This document shows positions 48,014 through 58,700 of a stretch of DNA of 64,000 nt, piece by piece. The position numbers and the translations under genes were made by a program. This stretch comes from Saccharomycopsis fibuligera x Saccharomycopsis cf. fibuligera (Eukaryota > Ascomycota > Saccharomycetes > Ascoideales > Saccharomycopsidaceae). Position 1 is the stretch's first letter; every line of letters begins with the position of its first letter. The notes beneath the pieces were generated by a model. The model made no database searches and was not told the origin of the DNA. It saw only the letters and a list, made by a program, of their open reading frames with translations. The stretch spans positions 1,302,001 through 1,366,000 of the forward strand of contig CP012814.1 in the NCBI GenBank assembly GCA_001936135.1, given 5' to 3'.

Positions 48014-49069
48014 ATGCCCCAACAAGACGCCTATATCTTCAACATTAAACAAAAACGCATCTCTCACCACCGCATCCCCATCCCCGAGCCCCAACCCAAC
48101 CAACTTGTGCTCCAAATCCACGGCTCGGGTCTCTGTCATTCCGACGTCCATGTAAGAGACCATCACCTTCCCCTCTCAAGCGACAATTTCATCGGTGGCC
48201 ACGAAATTGCTGGCAAAGTTGTTAAAATTGGCACTGAGCTCACCAAGACCGCTCCCCATTTTGCCCTCGGACAAAGATACGCTGTTCACTCAATGAACGC
48301 CTGTTTCAATTGTGATGATTGCTTATCGGGATTCCCCAACTTGTGCCAAGTTAGCACGTTGCACAGTTATGGCCTTGGTGGACCACAGGGCGGATGGCAG
48401 CAGTTCGCAGTGATATCAAATCTCCATTCATTGGTACGAATCCCAGATAACGTTAGTTACGAATTAGCCGCCGTCACTTCAGACGCGGTATTAACTCCAT
48501 ACCATGCAATCAAGAGAGCTCGGTTGGGACCTACCAGCAACGTGTTGTTGATCGGGGCCGGTGGATTGGGGATGAATGCGATTCAGATAGTCAAAGCTTT
48601 TGGTGCGCATTTGGTGGTGTTGGACTTGAAGCAGGAGTTACAACAAGCAGTGCTTGAACGAGGCGCCGATGAATTTTATACCGATATGAAGGAATACAGC
48701 AAATCAAATACAACAGCTAGAAGTTTTGATTTCGTGTTGGATTTATGCGGGTTTGATTCAACTTACGCAATTGCTATTAGACATGTCAAGAGACGTGGCA
48801 TAATCGGCGCTATTGGGCTAGGCTACGGTTACGTGAAAGTGAATCTAATGTACTTATGTCGTAAAGAGGTTACTTTATTGGGAAATTTTTATGGGTCAGT
48901 GCAAGAACTCAAAGAATGTTTGGAATTGGTTAGTAAAGGATTGGTTACACCGGAAATTAGTATGGTTGAGTTCAAAGATGTTAATAGTGTAGTTGATTTA
49001 TTAAGAGATGGGAAAATTAAGGGAAGAGCGGTATTTGACCCAAATAAGAAGTTGAGGGTTAAACTATGA
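48014..49069 (+). CDS. Zinc-dependent alcohol dehydrogenase (MDR superfamily)
   Basis: NAD(P)-dependent alcohol/aldehyde oxidoreductase, probably cytosolic. 351 residues from the ATG at 48014. Catalytic zinc ligands Cys41 (GLCHSDVH) and His63-Glu64 (GGHEIAG). The third ligand position is Asp in TSDAVLTPYHA rather than Cys, as in several non-classical MDR enzymes. The structural zinc lobe is complete: Cys97, Cys100, Cys103 and Cys111. Rossmann motif: LIGAGGLGMNAIQIVKAFGA, followed by VVLDLK, whose Asp suggests NAD(H). The substrate cannot be read from sequence. Convergent with the mitochondrial carrier. GC and codon use resemble other well-expressed genes here. Confidence 0.93.
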   Translation: MPQQDAYIFNIKQKRISHHRIPIPEPQPNQLVLQIHGSGLCHSDVHVRDHHLPLSSDNFIGGHEIAGKVVKIGTELTKTAPHFALGQRYAVHSMNACFNCDDCLSGFPNLCQVSTLHSYGLGGPQGGWQQFAVISNLHSLVRIPDNVSYELAAVTSDAVLTPYHAIKRARLGPTSNVLLIGAGGLGMNAIQIVKAFGAHLVVLDLKQELQQAVLERGADEFYTDMKEYSKSNTTARSFDFVLDLCGFDSTYAIAIRHVKRRGIIGAIGLGYGYVKVNLMYLCRKEVTLLGNFYGSVQELKECLELVSKGLVTPEISMVEFKDVNSVVDLLRDGKIKGRAVFDPNKKLRVKL

Positions 49070-49868
49070 TTTCATTAGTCGATGGATGGGCCACTCAAAT
49101 CGAGGAGCTATGGGACTATGAAAGCTTTGATGTTTTAATACTGCCAACAATAATTCTTCAAATTGAGAAACAAAACAGCTTTTTTTAACAAAAGATACCT
49201 TAGGTGATCACCGCTGTTATTATTTATGTACAAAAGAGAAGTTTCAGTTTGCTAAATTCAAGTGGCTAAAGATTAATTGGCTAAAAGATTTGCTTATGGT
49301 TGTATCAGATATGCGGTGCTATAGTGTTTGCGTATGTATAGTATATACAAGCCCAACAGTATATCAAATCTTGAAAATTATACTAGATATTCTTTATTAA
49401 TTGTTGACTTACTAAGATAATTAAATAATTCAAACAACCAGAACTGTAAACAATTGTTATTTAGCGATTCCTGCTGTGTATATCGTTGCTCTGTGTCATT
49501 ATAAGATTGTCCAGAGAAATATGTATAATAAGCTTATAAATTGATTACCACCATGATTTGGCAGATTATTTATTGACTGGTGATGCGGCAAAATAAATAG
49601 CCAATCATCTAATGTGTTAGCTATAATTCATTCCAGCAATTTAGGTGGCTCTTAACTGTTTGATTGAAGATTTATTAGGCCTACTATCTGATCAAAATTA
49701 ACCAAGCAACCACGTCATGTCTGCAATAAAGTCATCAATTTACCACAAGTAAATAACATGGCATAGTAGGAATCAAAATGAAAAAAAAAAAAAAAATAAA
49801 AAATAAAAAAAAAAAGTCAAACTAAAATCACGTTGAAAATCTTTCACTTATATGTACAAGCCACTTTC
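49070..49868. other. Convergent intergenic region
   Basis: 800 bp, AT-rich, with an A-rich tract near 49781-49816 just past the carrier gene's stop. No gene seen. Confidence 0.5.
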
Positions 49869-50954
49869 CTAAGCAAACACCTTCTCAAAGTATCCAAGGA
49901 ACACCATCATTATAGAACCACTGATACTTACCTTCACCAACCGTGGCAATGCCCCAGTATACAATTTAGCAATCCCACCTTCTTGAACATATACCTTGAA
50001 TGCACAATCCAATGAATTCTTGTATTTTTGTCCATTATAAATATCTGCTTGGAATCTAGACTTTATCAAATCAATTGGCTGGTTGAATGCAACAATGACC
50101 AATGACGTTGCCAAATTGAGACCGAACTTTATAACGTTAGAATCGCTGTTATGATTATTTGGATCCAAGAGCTGTTTGAGCGAGTTATAGGTGCTGAAAA
50201 ATCCAATACTATTGGAACACTGGCGAAGTAATGTCATGTTTGTACCTTTAAAGAAACCATAAAGTCCTTGGGTTTTATAAATGTTCGCTATTGCGTCAAA
50301 GAAATGTTTGGAGTAAAGTTGCGGTGCTTTAGCAGGCGAGGCGGCAGCAATGGCAGGATTGACCGCGCTGCTGAGTTTTGGAGCGGTTTTGAATATGTCT
50401 TTGGCGTTAGTATTATTATGATGTTTAGGGCCAGTTGATTTGAATGCTGGCTTGCTGGCATTGGACGCCGCAACTGCTGCTTTTGCGCCGGTTCCTGTTG
50501 CTGGCAAACCAAATGGATTACTTTGATGTCCCAAGGAATTGTATAAACTGGATTGAATCAAGTTTATCTTTACATTTTCAAAAGGAATAATCACTACTGA
50601 TTCACTCACGCCAGCAAGCAATGACGAGATGAGCAAACCGGGGTTATTTTGATTATTGGAAACATTGAACTTTTTATTGAAATAATTAAAAGTGCCGAAT
50701 CTAGTAAAAGCTTTGAAGAACACTGAGACGTTTACAGCTGATAAACCTGCAAAAAAATGTTTTGGCTGGTTGGGGAGCTTTAGCGGAGATGAACCATAAG
50801 TTAACTGAAGAATCGATTTGTAGTAGTCTAATGGGTATAATAATGTGGCAGTGACAAGACTAGCGGCAATAGAAGGAGCCAATGAAGGGGTCATTGACGC
50901 ACCCGGAAGCGGTAGTGGATGCTGCTGCTGCTGCTGATGGGTCCGGTCAGACAT
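49869..50954 (-). CDS. Mitochondrial carrier family protein (citrate-carrier-like)
   Basis: Inner-membrane solute carrier. The first in-frame ATG is at 50954, giving 361 residues; the frame is open further upstream but only from non-ATG codons. Three repeat signatures: YPLDYYKSILQ, IPFENVKINLI and QPIDLIKSRFQ. The last follows helix 5. Odd features are a polyQ-containing N-terminus and a 65-residue Ala/Pro/Lys/Asn-rich insert after the second signature, in the second matrix loop. The PFENVK form is reminiscent of the tricarboxylate-type carriers (yeast Ctp1 and the YFR045W protein). The substrate is not certain. Convergent with the alcohol dehydrogenase. Confidence 0.9.
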   Translation of the reverse strand: MSDRTHQQQQQHPLPLPGASMTPSLAPSIAASLVTATLLYPLDYYKSILQLTYGSSPLKLPNQPKHFFAGLSAVNVSVFFKAFTRFGTFNYFNKKFNVSNNQNNPGLLISSLLAGVSESVVIIPFENVKINLIQSSLYNSLGHQSNPFGLPATGTGAKAAVAASNASKPAFKSTGPKHHNNTNAKDIFKTAPKLSSAVNPAIAAASPAKAPQLYSKHFFDAIANIYKTQGLYGFFKGTNMTLLRQCSNSIGFFSTYNSLKQLLDPNNHNSDSNVIKFGLNLATSLVIVAFNQPIDLIKSRFQADIYNGQKYKNSLDCAFKVYVQEGGIAKLYTGALPRLVKVSISGSIMMVFLGYFEKVFA

Positions 50955-51897
50955 GGCTGGTTGCAGTATTGCTAGTATCGGTGGTATTACTGGTGTTGTC
51001 AGTGTCTGTTGATGATATCTATCCAAATGTCAGTGCATTCTGGTTATATCAATGTCTCCGGAGAACTAAAAAAGTTGCTGTCAATGCACGTGAACAGTCA
51101 TGTGACTTGTTTTCAATAAATATATTGTAGTGTATATATGCACCATACTGACGTCTCTGCACCTTCTGCTAGATAATAAACTTTTTATCGTGCTATATTA
51201 TATTGGCCAACGGGGCGACTCCTTACTAGAGCTAGTGTAGGGTGCCATTTGTTTAGCACATTAAAAATAAAAAGGTAAATACCCAACCATGTGAACTGTT
51301 CACTGGGCCAAGCGGCCTGACTGCTTGCAAATCAAAATGGTTGAATTCTCAGCAGCCCAACGCATCACACTAACAAAAATACCGCCAAAGCCATCAGTAA
51401 AAGCAGCCGTTCCTTTCTCTACTTCAACCCAGCAGCTAGTTCCTATTATGTCTGTGACGTGAGTTACTGTTCTACAGAATAAAATAGAATGGTGATGTCC
51501 ACCGCTTAACGGTTTTTTCTATGCAGCACTATGCCCGGCAATGTGTAGAGATGCATCCCCAGCAGCGGTACAAAACCAAAATTCAACATGAACAGGAACA
51601 CTAAGCAGGTCCAAGCATGGGAAAGAAAGGGTCTATTGCCGTCTATGGCAGCCAAGGCAATAGCTGAGGAATGTGCAGTTTTGCTGCTTAAAAATTGCAG
51701 TTTTGGTAGATGGGTGGCGGAGATATATAAACCACAACAGTTGCTGCTGCTGCTGTTGCCATTGCTCTATTGTCGTTTGAGAATAATATCATTTTGAGAA
51801 CCATTTTCCAATTGTCTATTCGAATTCACAACTTTGGGTTACCATAAAGTTTTTTTTGCTTGTTTTCCCTAACTAAAACACACACAAAAATCACAAA
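50955..51897. other. Divergent intergenic region, carrier/GPI protein
   Basis: 943 bp. A TATATAAA box at 51724-51731 lies about 167 bp upstream of the GPI-protein ATG. Between about 51449 and 51797 there is a possible decayed two-exon small gene (see findings). Confidence 0.5.
51724..51731 (+). promoter_or_regulatory. TATA box of the GPI-protein gene
   Basis: TATATAAA 167 bp upstream of the ATG, a normal yeast spacing. Confidence 0.5.
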
Positions 51898-52587
51898 ATG
51901 AAGGCTAGCATCATCATCCTTTCTGCTCTTGTTAGCATTGTTCATGCCAAACATGCCGTTGACACCCCAGTGGGAGCTACTACGAGTGAAGCTCCAGAAG
52001 AAGCCTCCACTGCCACCACCGACGAAGCTTCAGCTTGTACTGATTACGGCTGTGCTGAATCTCAAGGCTACAATGAAGACACAAGTAGTGGCTACAAGGC
52101 AACTCATAGTGTAGCTTCCTCATCTCATGCTGAGGCCACTACTACTTCAACTCAAGGCTGGTACCAATCATTGTCTGATAGTTCTGCTAGTGTTGCAGAT
52201 ACTACTGCCCCATCCACTTCCTCAACTTTGTCAACTTCATCAACTTCTGCAGCAGCAGCAGCTCTTTCCAATGCTTCCAGTTCCAGTGTTGTTGCTTCTA
52301 GCAACAGTTACATATCAAGCAGTTACGCTAATGCCGCAGCAGCAGTATCGTCCTCTAGTGCCATTTACCAAAATATTTCCTCTGAAGCTGCTTTTAGCTC
52401 CAGCGTTGCATACTCTGATTTATCGAGCACTTTGGCTTCAACCACTCAATCATCATCATCGTCGTATGCTAAAAGCAATAGCTCGTCTACTTCAAGCTCC
52501 TCTGCTAAGTCTGGTTCTGGTGCTAATAGCTTGCAACTTGGTGGTGGTGTATTGGCGGTTGCCTTGGCTATCGGTGCTTTGATTTAG
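51898..52587 (+). CDS. Ser/Ala/Thr-rich predicted GPI-anchored cell-surface protein
   Basis: 229 residues from the ATG at 51898. Signal peptide 1-17 (cleavage after HA of SIVHA). The mature chain is dominated by Ser, Ala and Thr, so heavily O-mannosylated, with one close Cys pair (ACTDYGCAE). The C-terminus has a small-residue stretch (SGSGANS) and a hydrophobic tail (GGGVLAVALAIGALI), a typical GPI-attachment signal; the omega site is probably a Gly or Asn in SGSGANS. No catalytic domain, so it is likely a plasma-membrane or wall mannoprotein. I cannot name the orthologue. Composition makes homology hard to trace. A TATA box upstream suggests regulated, strong expression. Confidence 0.85.
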   Translation: MKASIIILSALVSIVHAKHAVDTPVGATTSEAPEEASTATTDEASACTDYGCAESQGYNEDTSSGYKATHSVASSSHAEATTTSTQGWYQSLSDSSASVADTTAPSTSSTLSTSSTSAAAAALSNASSSSVVASSNSYISSSYANAAAAVSSSSAIYQNISSEAAFSSSVAYSDLSSTLASTTQSSSSSYAKSNSSSTSSSSAKSGSGANSLQLGGGVLAVALAIGALI

Positions 52588-53185
52588 TTATTTTTCTGTG
52601 TGCCGTGTTTTAGTATTTAACGGAGCTGGTCTCCTATTTTTACATTTCTTTTTTTAACCTTTTTGTCCTTCAGTTCGTTTTATTTGGCCATAATTGTATT
52701 CTTAAATATTATTTTATTTTTATTATTTTTATTATTTTTATTATTATTCTAAAAAATTCCTCATTGTCAGCATTTTTTGCTTTAATTGCATAACTTTTCA
52801 AATTTTTAAGCCTTCAGTTGCGCTTTTGGGTAGCTAGAAAGTTTGTCTTTTTCTGTTTCTTTGTTTCAAATTTATTTTAGACATTCACAATCTTACCATT
52901 AATAAACTTAGTCTTGAGTTAAGCAAGCCACTAGACAAATGTTAATTGAACAACGGTAAAAACTTTACATATATATCTATAACAGAAAATAAAGCCTGGA
53001 TAATAAAAAAAATAAAACTCATACGAAAAGCGTTTATAAGAAATAAGTAAAAAAGTATTTGTATGTCTAGAAAGTCTATGTGCTGGAAGAGGAAGCAATA
53101 AATATTGCCATCAAAAACAGAAAAAAAAAAAAAAGAAGAAAAAAAAAGAAAAAAGAAAAAAAGGAAAAAAAAACAAATAAATAAT
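52588..53185. other. Convergent intergenic region
   Basis: 600 bp, AT-rich, with TTATTTTTA repeats near 52708-52750 and A/G tracts near 53120-53175. No gene recognised. Confidence 0.5.
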
Positions 53186-54898
53186 TCACCCAGTATAACA
53201 ATACTTTGAAAAACATTTTTTGCACTCATTACTCTGCAAAGTTCCCTGCCTTTCTTGTGCCCTCCTAATAACTGCGCAACCAACACAGGTCTGCCAATTA
53301 GAATCATCAGTTAAGTTGTTTCTTGAAGCAGTCTCAAACCCATTTTGGATCATTGGATATTTCTCATCGTCATCATAAGATAACTTATAAGTAGAAGTGT
53401 TTGACAGGTAACTGTGCTCTGTATTTGGTACATAAACAATCAAAGGTGGTACATGGGCCAAGTTTTGCAACTCGCTGGATGAGCAACCAAAGAAAGCAGG
53501 CTTTTTTGTGAGCCCGTGGGAGACAAACTCTTCTGATGAGGAAGGCACTTTAGGAAAGGCAATGTTCTGTCCAATTGAGTAGAATTGACGGTTATATGTG
53601 GCTATTAATGAAGACCCATTAGGCCAGTAATTTATTCTGTTCTCAGTATTATCAAAAGTGAAAATCACATCAAGATTTCTGTCCTTTTGTAAAAGTGGGA
53701 CTAACGGAATATTTTGCCCATCGGTACCACCATCCACAAGGGTCAAGTTTTGTTTTTTCAAATTATCAAGAGTACCGTACTGACTATTGTAGAATGGATT
53801 AGGGCTGTATATGGCTTCATCGAGGTGTTTCGTGACAATATAGTCAAGAAGTTTCTCAACAAGCTTGTACAAGAGCTTTACCTTCTCAACTTTGGCCTTC
53901 AAAGTGTCAATCAAAATATTGAAAATCGAAGAAGAAGTACCAAATATAAATCCAACATTGTCAAATCCAGTAACACAAGAAGAAGTATCTTTTGGTTTCC
54001 CGTTGTTCAAATAAGTGCCCAAATACTTCGTATCAATAAATGCGTTCCCTGTTTCTTCCCAAGTACCAAACTCATATGGATTTGTTTCAATGAGCGTGGA
54101 TCCGGTATATGTGGCAGTATCATTATCAAAGATTGCATCTGCAATAACGATGGGAAATGGCATTTGTCCACTGGTAAATGCAGAGCTTTCTCTAATATCA
54201 GAAAAATAAGTAGTCTCGCCATAATTTGAAGATTCGGGGAAAAACTGTCTGCTGAGGCCAATTCCCCAAAGGTCAGTAAGCGAGGGATGAAATCCAGCTG
54301 CAGATTTCTCTTTAACTTCAGCTATCATTGCTTTCCAGATCTTGTAAGTCTTGATGAGATGCAATCCTTCCAAGTCATACACTGGATGTTCAATGTTCAA
54401 GACTTTATGGTTGTCTAATATTTCTTGAACGCTAATCCAATTATTCAGAGCTAATAGGCTGACGAGCCAACTTCCACCAGAAACTCCTGCGATATAACTG
54501 GTCGACTCTAAGAGGCCTCCCAATCCTTTGGCAAAAGCATTGTTGGTTTTGTTGTCTAATGCGGAAATTTGGCCAACACCACTGAGTAAAGCACGATAAC
54601 TGCCCCCAGAAAAGGCTAGCCCAACTTTGATAGTTTCTTGGGACAATAAGTCTGAGTACTCTGAAGAGTTAAGTTTTGCGGTATATTGCAAGAATTTTTC
54701 GAGATTTTGTTGAGTAATTTTGTTTCTTTTGGAAAGCCAATTTTTCTCATTGGTGCTTATACTGTTGGCTTCTCGAAGAAAGTTTTCTGTGCCAGAAGGG
54801 CACTGAACTGTTTTTGGGGCATAACTATCGGTTGATGATGAAGCTACTATTTTTTCGATTAAGTATTGAAGTATGAGGATCTTATACAACCACCACAT
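53186..54898 (-). CDS. Secreted phospholipase B / lysophospholipase
   Basis: Removes acyl chains from (lyso)phospholipids outside the plasma membrane; cPLA2-like fold. 570 residues from the ATG at 54898. N-terminal signal peptide (WWLYKILILQYLIEKIVA). The first family Cys motif is PKTVQCPSGTENFLREA. The oxyanion/Arg motif reads LAFSGGSYRALLSG; the third Gly of the usual SGGGYRA is Ser100. The nucleophile Ser is in GVSGGSWL near 139 and the catalytic Asp is in LVDGGTDGQNIPL near 384. Several N-glycosylation sites and a Cys-rich C-terminus (CVGCAVIRRAQ, CKKCFSKYC) follow. There is no GPI tail, so it is probably released. The divergent neighbour is URB2. Confidence 0.94.
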   Translation of the reverse strand: MWWLYKILILQYLIEKIVASSSTDSYAPKTVQCPSGTENFLREANSISTNEKNWLSKRNKITQQNLEKFLQYTAKLNSSEYSDLLSQETIKVGLAFSGGSYRALLSGVGQISALDNKTNNAFAKGLGGLLESTSYIAGVSGGSWLVSLLALNNWISVQEILDNHKVLNIEHPVYDLEGLHLIKTYKIWKAMIAEVKEKSAAGFHPSLTDLWGIGLSRQFFPESSNYGETTYFSDIRESSAFTSGQMPFPIVIADAIFDNDTATYTGSTLIETNPYEFGTWEETGNAFIDTKYLGTYLNNGKPKDTSSCVTGFDNVGFIFGTSSSIFNILIDTLKAKVEKVKLLYKLVEKLLDYIVTKHLDEAIYSPNPFYNSQYGTLDNLKKQNLTLVDGGTDGQNIPLVPLLQKDRNLDVIFTFDNTENRINYWPNGSSLIATYNRQFYSIGQNIAFPKVPSSSEEFVSHGLTKKPAFFGCSSSELQNLAHVPPLIVYVPNTEHSYLSNTSTYKLSYDDDEKYPMIQNGFETASRNNLTDDSNWQTCVGCAVIRRAQERQGTLQSNECKKCFSKYCYTG

Positions 54899-55756
54899 CG
54901 CGATTGTGGTCTTTGTCGATAGAGAAAGATGGTTCCCAGGAAACGCAAGTAGCTTCTGCTAGAAAGAGGAAAAGCCGAGACGAATTTACAGAAGGAATAA
55001 TAATAATAATATCAAATAACTTCTCAAGATGCTTTCCAAGGGGTTCAATAGGGGCAATATCATCGTTACTTATGCAATTTTTGTATCATTTGCGAGTGGG
55101 TGCTCTATTTTGACAGTACCTAAAGATCAAGTCTAACTCATTTTGGGGCTGCTTGGCATAATAAAAGTAACCAAATAATGCAGTATAGCATATTTGACCC
55201 CTTCAATTGCATAGAACGGTCTTGCGCTAAAACAGTGAAAATCATAAACATGAAACAAATAGTACAAGCTTATTTGTCCTAGCACGCTGTTTTATTCTTT
55301 GTTTGTGGATCTTCTCCACCTTTAATACCTCTAGACTAACCGAAAAGTTGGTCGGCAGTTAATCAATACAAGTGAAGAGGCAGTTTACTACCAATGGAAA
55401 ATATTTCGCTGAAGCTAATGATTCAGAGTGTAACTCTCTCTTTAAGAGCAGAATTTACTGCTTGGCAGAGAAGAGTATTATTTTCTGAGGATAGAAAATC
55501 GGCATGTCGGTTGCCTTCCGCATGAACATGCATTGGAGTCGTGCGTCGACTAGCTATATATAACGGCCGGGTCAACTTATTTAATTGGTTTCGAGCTCCG
55601 CTCATCTGCATATGCTCATCTCCAGAAAAATAAAAAAAAAAAAAAAAAAAAAAAATAAAAAAAAATTATTCAAGCGAGATTTCAACATTGATCCAATCTA
55701 TAGAGACAGACTTATAATAGAATACTACTTTAGGGCGAAATTCTCTGTGAAAACAA
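54899..55756. other. Divergent intergenic region, phospholipase B/URB2
   Basis: 858 bp. Poly-A near 55632-55667. Two GCTCATC copies lie at 55600-55620 upstream of URB2. No gene recognised. Confidence 0.5.
55600..55620. promoter_or_regulatory. Pair of PAC-like GATGAGC motifs upstream of URB2
   Basis: GCTCATC at 55600-55606 and 55614-55620 (GATGAGC on the minus strand), about 140-155 bp upstream of the ATG, next to an A-tract. GATGAG is the core of the PAC element of yeast ribosome-biogenesis promoters; assignment is inferred. Confidence 0.4.
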
Positions 55757-58700
55757 ATGACACTCCCAGACTTAAAGTCGGCACAGGCAATTACTAAGTT
55801 CCTTAGAACAAGCAATGATTTGCCAGAAGTTTTTGAACTCATCAAGCTATTAATAGACAACGAGTCAGTGCTACCGCATAAGCAGGTTTTTATTGTGCAG
55901 TTATTCGAAAGTAGGCTAGCTGCTGAGCTCAACAATAGCGGTAACAGCAAAAATAATAACAAACATCCAAACAAAAAGAAACCTTTGTATTATAAAGAGG
56001 AGGCAGTATGGCAGATACTATCTAATATGATCGACGGCATCAGCCAGTTGGATGGTTTGCAAAGGCTGTTGGTGGTACAAAGTATCAGAAATATCAAGTT
56101 TTTATCAATCTTCAATTTGATTTTAGATGTGAATAATTCAGATCTTACTTCTTCATATGTGAATGTTCTTTTGAAAGTATCACGCAGAAACTTGTTGAAC
56201 GTGTCAAAAAGTGCGTCTCAGTCGTCTTTGAGTGTCTTGGAGTTGTTTTTACAGATTTTGAGAAAATCAATCACTAGTGCAAATAATTTTTCTGAAAATA
56301 ACGATATAGCAGAAATAGTTCTTAGAGTTTATGAATATTTGACCCACAATGACCTCATTAATCTCAATTTCAACAGCCGTGAATTGGTGGCTATCAAATC
56401 TCACCAATTTAAAGAAATAGTCAAATTTTACAAGGAAAACTCTCAATTTATTATCAATTACTACATCAACAGTGGATTGTTAGATGCATTACTTTCAATA
56501 CTCTCTCAAAAAAACGGTCCGAATGATAAGAATCAAGAATTGGCAAAATCTATAGTAGTTTCATTTTTGAACAATTCTGTTACATTTGAAGTGTCTAAAC
56601 CAGATCAATTAAATTTGTCATATTTGTCTTCCCATTTTGAGCAGTTCATAAAAGTGACAAAGTCCGAGGAAAACATCTTGTTGTTGTACCAGTTGTTTTT
56701 AGGACTTGATATTTGGAACAGTACAATTAGCAATACCGGAAACTTTGAAATTTTGGCAGCAGTCAACGAGAATATCATTGATGCATTAATAGGCGACGAA
56801 AATTTACACCTGTCAGTTAACAAGGTTATTCAAATAAACTTGGACCAAGTCAAGCAGAATCTCATTGGTAGAAAGAAATCCATGGGTCAAGTATTTTTAA
56901 GTAAAGCATTTGTTGACAAATTATATACTAGAGCCTTACAGCTTCAACTCAGCATTGAAGATTTCAACAAATTGTCGGACTCTGAACTTGCCAAAGTGAT
57001 GGCAGAAATCAAAATTATTGATCAGTCATCAGCAGAATTGCTTTATCAATTAATGCAACTTGAAAATAGCTCTTCAAAGAAAAACTTTGCCGGAATAGAC
57101 ACATTTGGCTTTGCTTCACTTTGCGTCGTGCTGAAAAGCATAAATAGTGGGGTCTCTAAGGACATTTATGCTCAATTATTTTCAGAAGTGCTTCATTATA
57201 ATTCGTTGACATCTCACTTACTCATCGGCTTTTTAGATCAGTATAGAAAATTATGGCTTGTTGGTAAAACCGGCTTCTTGGAAGATTTTGGCTTCAGTAA
57301 TCAAGTCAATGCAAAATTAAGTGTGTTATCAGTGACTCAATTGAATACTGTTAGTGGTTCTACGTTCCAGCATTTTGTCAATTCTGATGAATCAAAAGAG
57401 TGCCAAGAGTCATATTTCTTCTTGTTTAATTCTATATTGACATTTTTATTGTCTGATCAAAAGAATAACCACAACTCTGCCAAAAAGAAAACGTTCATAA
57501 AGTATTTTGATGTTCTTTCGGAGGCAAAATTTGTGAAACAGTTTCAAGCCAGCGAGCTTTATTTTAAGGCTGTGTATCAAATCACATTGTTATTCCATTT
57601 TGATGAGCTTTTTGCTAATGAAGCTGGTGATGTCACAGCAGCTGCTGGGAGAAAGCTTACAGTGTTTGCAGAGACCTCAATCGATTACAACAATGTGTAC
57701 CATGTGCTAACATTGTTCCGTTTTTTCGAAAATGCGCCACATGTAGAAACCAAAAAAGTTAGTGTTCAAAAACTACTCAAAAACTTGTCAAAGCAAATAG
57801 ATAATCTTGCTACAGACGTTCAACTCAAGTATTTAAAAGCGGCATTTCAGCGATACTTCAATGTTTTGTTTCTAGTTAAGGATGCGTCAGAGCTTAGCAG
57901 TCTATTGCAAAAATTATTGGAGGTGGGATCATCCGATGATGCGTTTTACCAATCTGCATTGACTCCGATATTGGAAAACGTATTGTTTTTTGAAAATCAA
58001 GGACTCGCGAATGAGTTCATCAAGTGCGTTGTTGCTATTTTAAGTGAAAAAGAAAAGGCGATTTTTTGCAGTAAGATAATCTTAAAGATTCCTATTGAGT
58101 GTTTCCATCGTGACCAGAGAGCTGAGGTGCTTGATAAAATGACTGAACTTTTGAAACATTCTGATCTGCAAAGTGCAACCACCAGTGAGGATGGAGGCGA
58201 TTTTCATCAGATATCTTACTACTCTAGATTGGTGATTGAACATTTGATTGTTTTTCCAACATACAGATCGAAGTTGGAAACTGAAGTAGATCAGATGTTT
58301 GATCTTTATAAAGGCTTGGTGCAAGTGACTAAAAAAACAACTGGAAAGCAAACAATTTCCAAAGAGACTTCAAAACAAATTAGCAAGTTGGGTGAAATCA
58401 ATGACAAGATTATTCATGCGGTTGTAGACAATTTTTTGAAACAGCATCTCGACAAGCAATCTGATGAATTTTTGAGCGAATTGATCAAAAAAGTATCTAA
58501 AGCATTAGATAAGGGGAAACTTAATGAAAAGATCTTCACCTTGTACTCTATAATTAGCAACGTGAAGCAATTTTACTCTTTTGAGTCAAAATTTGCCGAA
58601 CTTAAAGGGAACCTTGCTGTTTTTTGTCAAAGTTACATCAGCGGTTTAGTCAGTGAACATGCCAATAACAAATATCCGTCAATTTTTGAGCTCACGTTAG

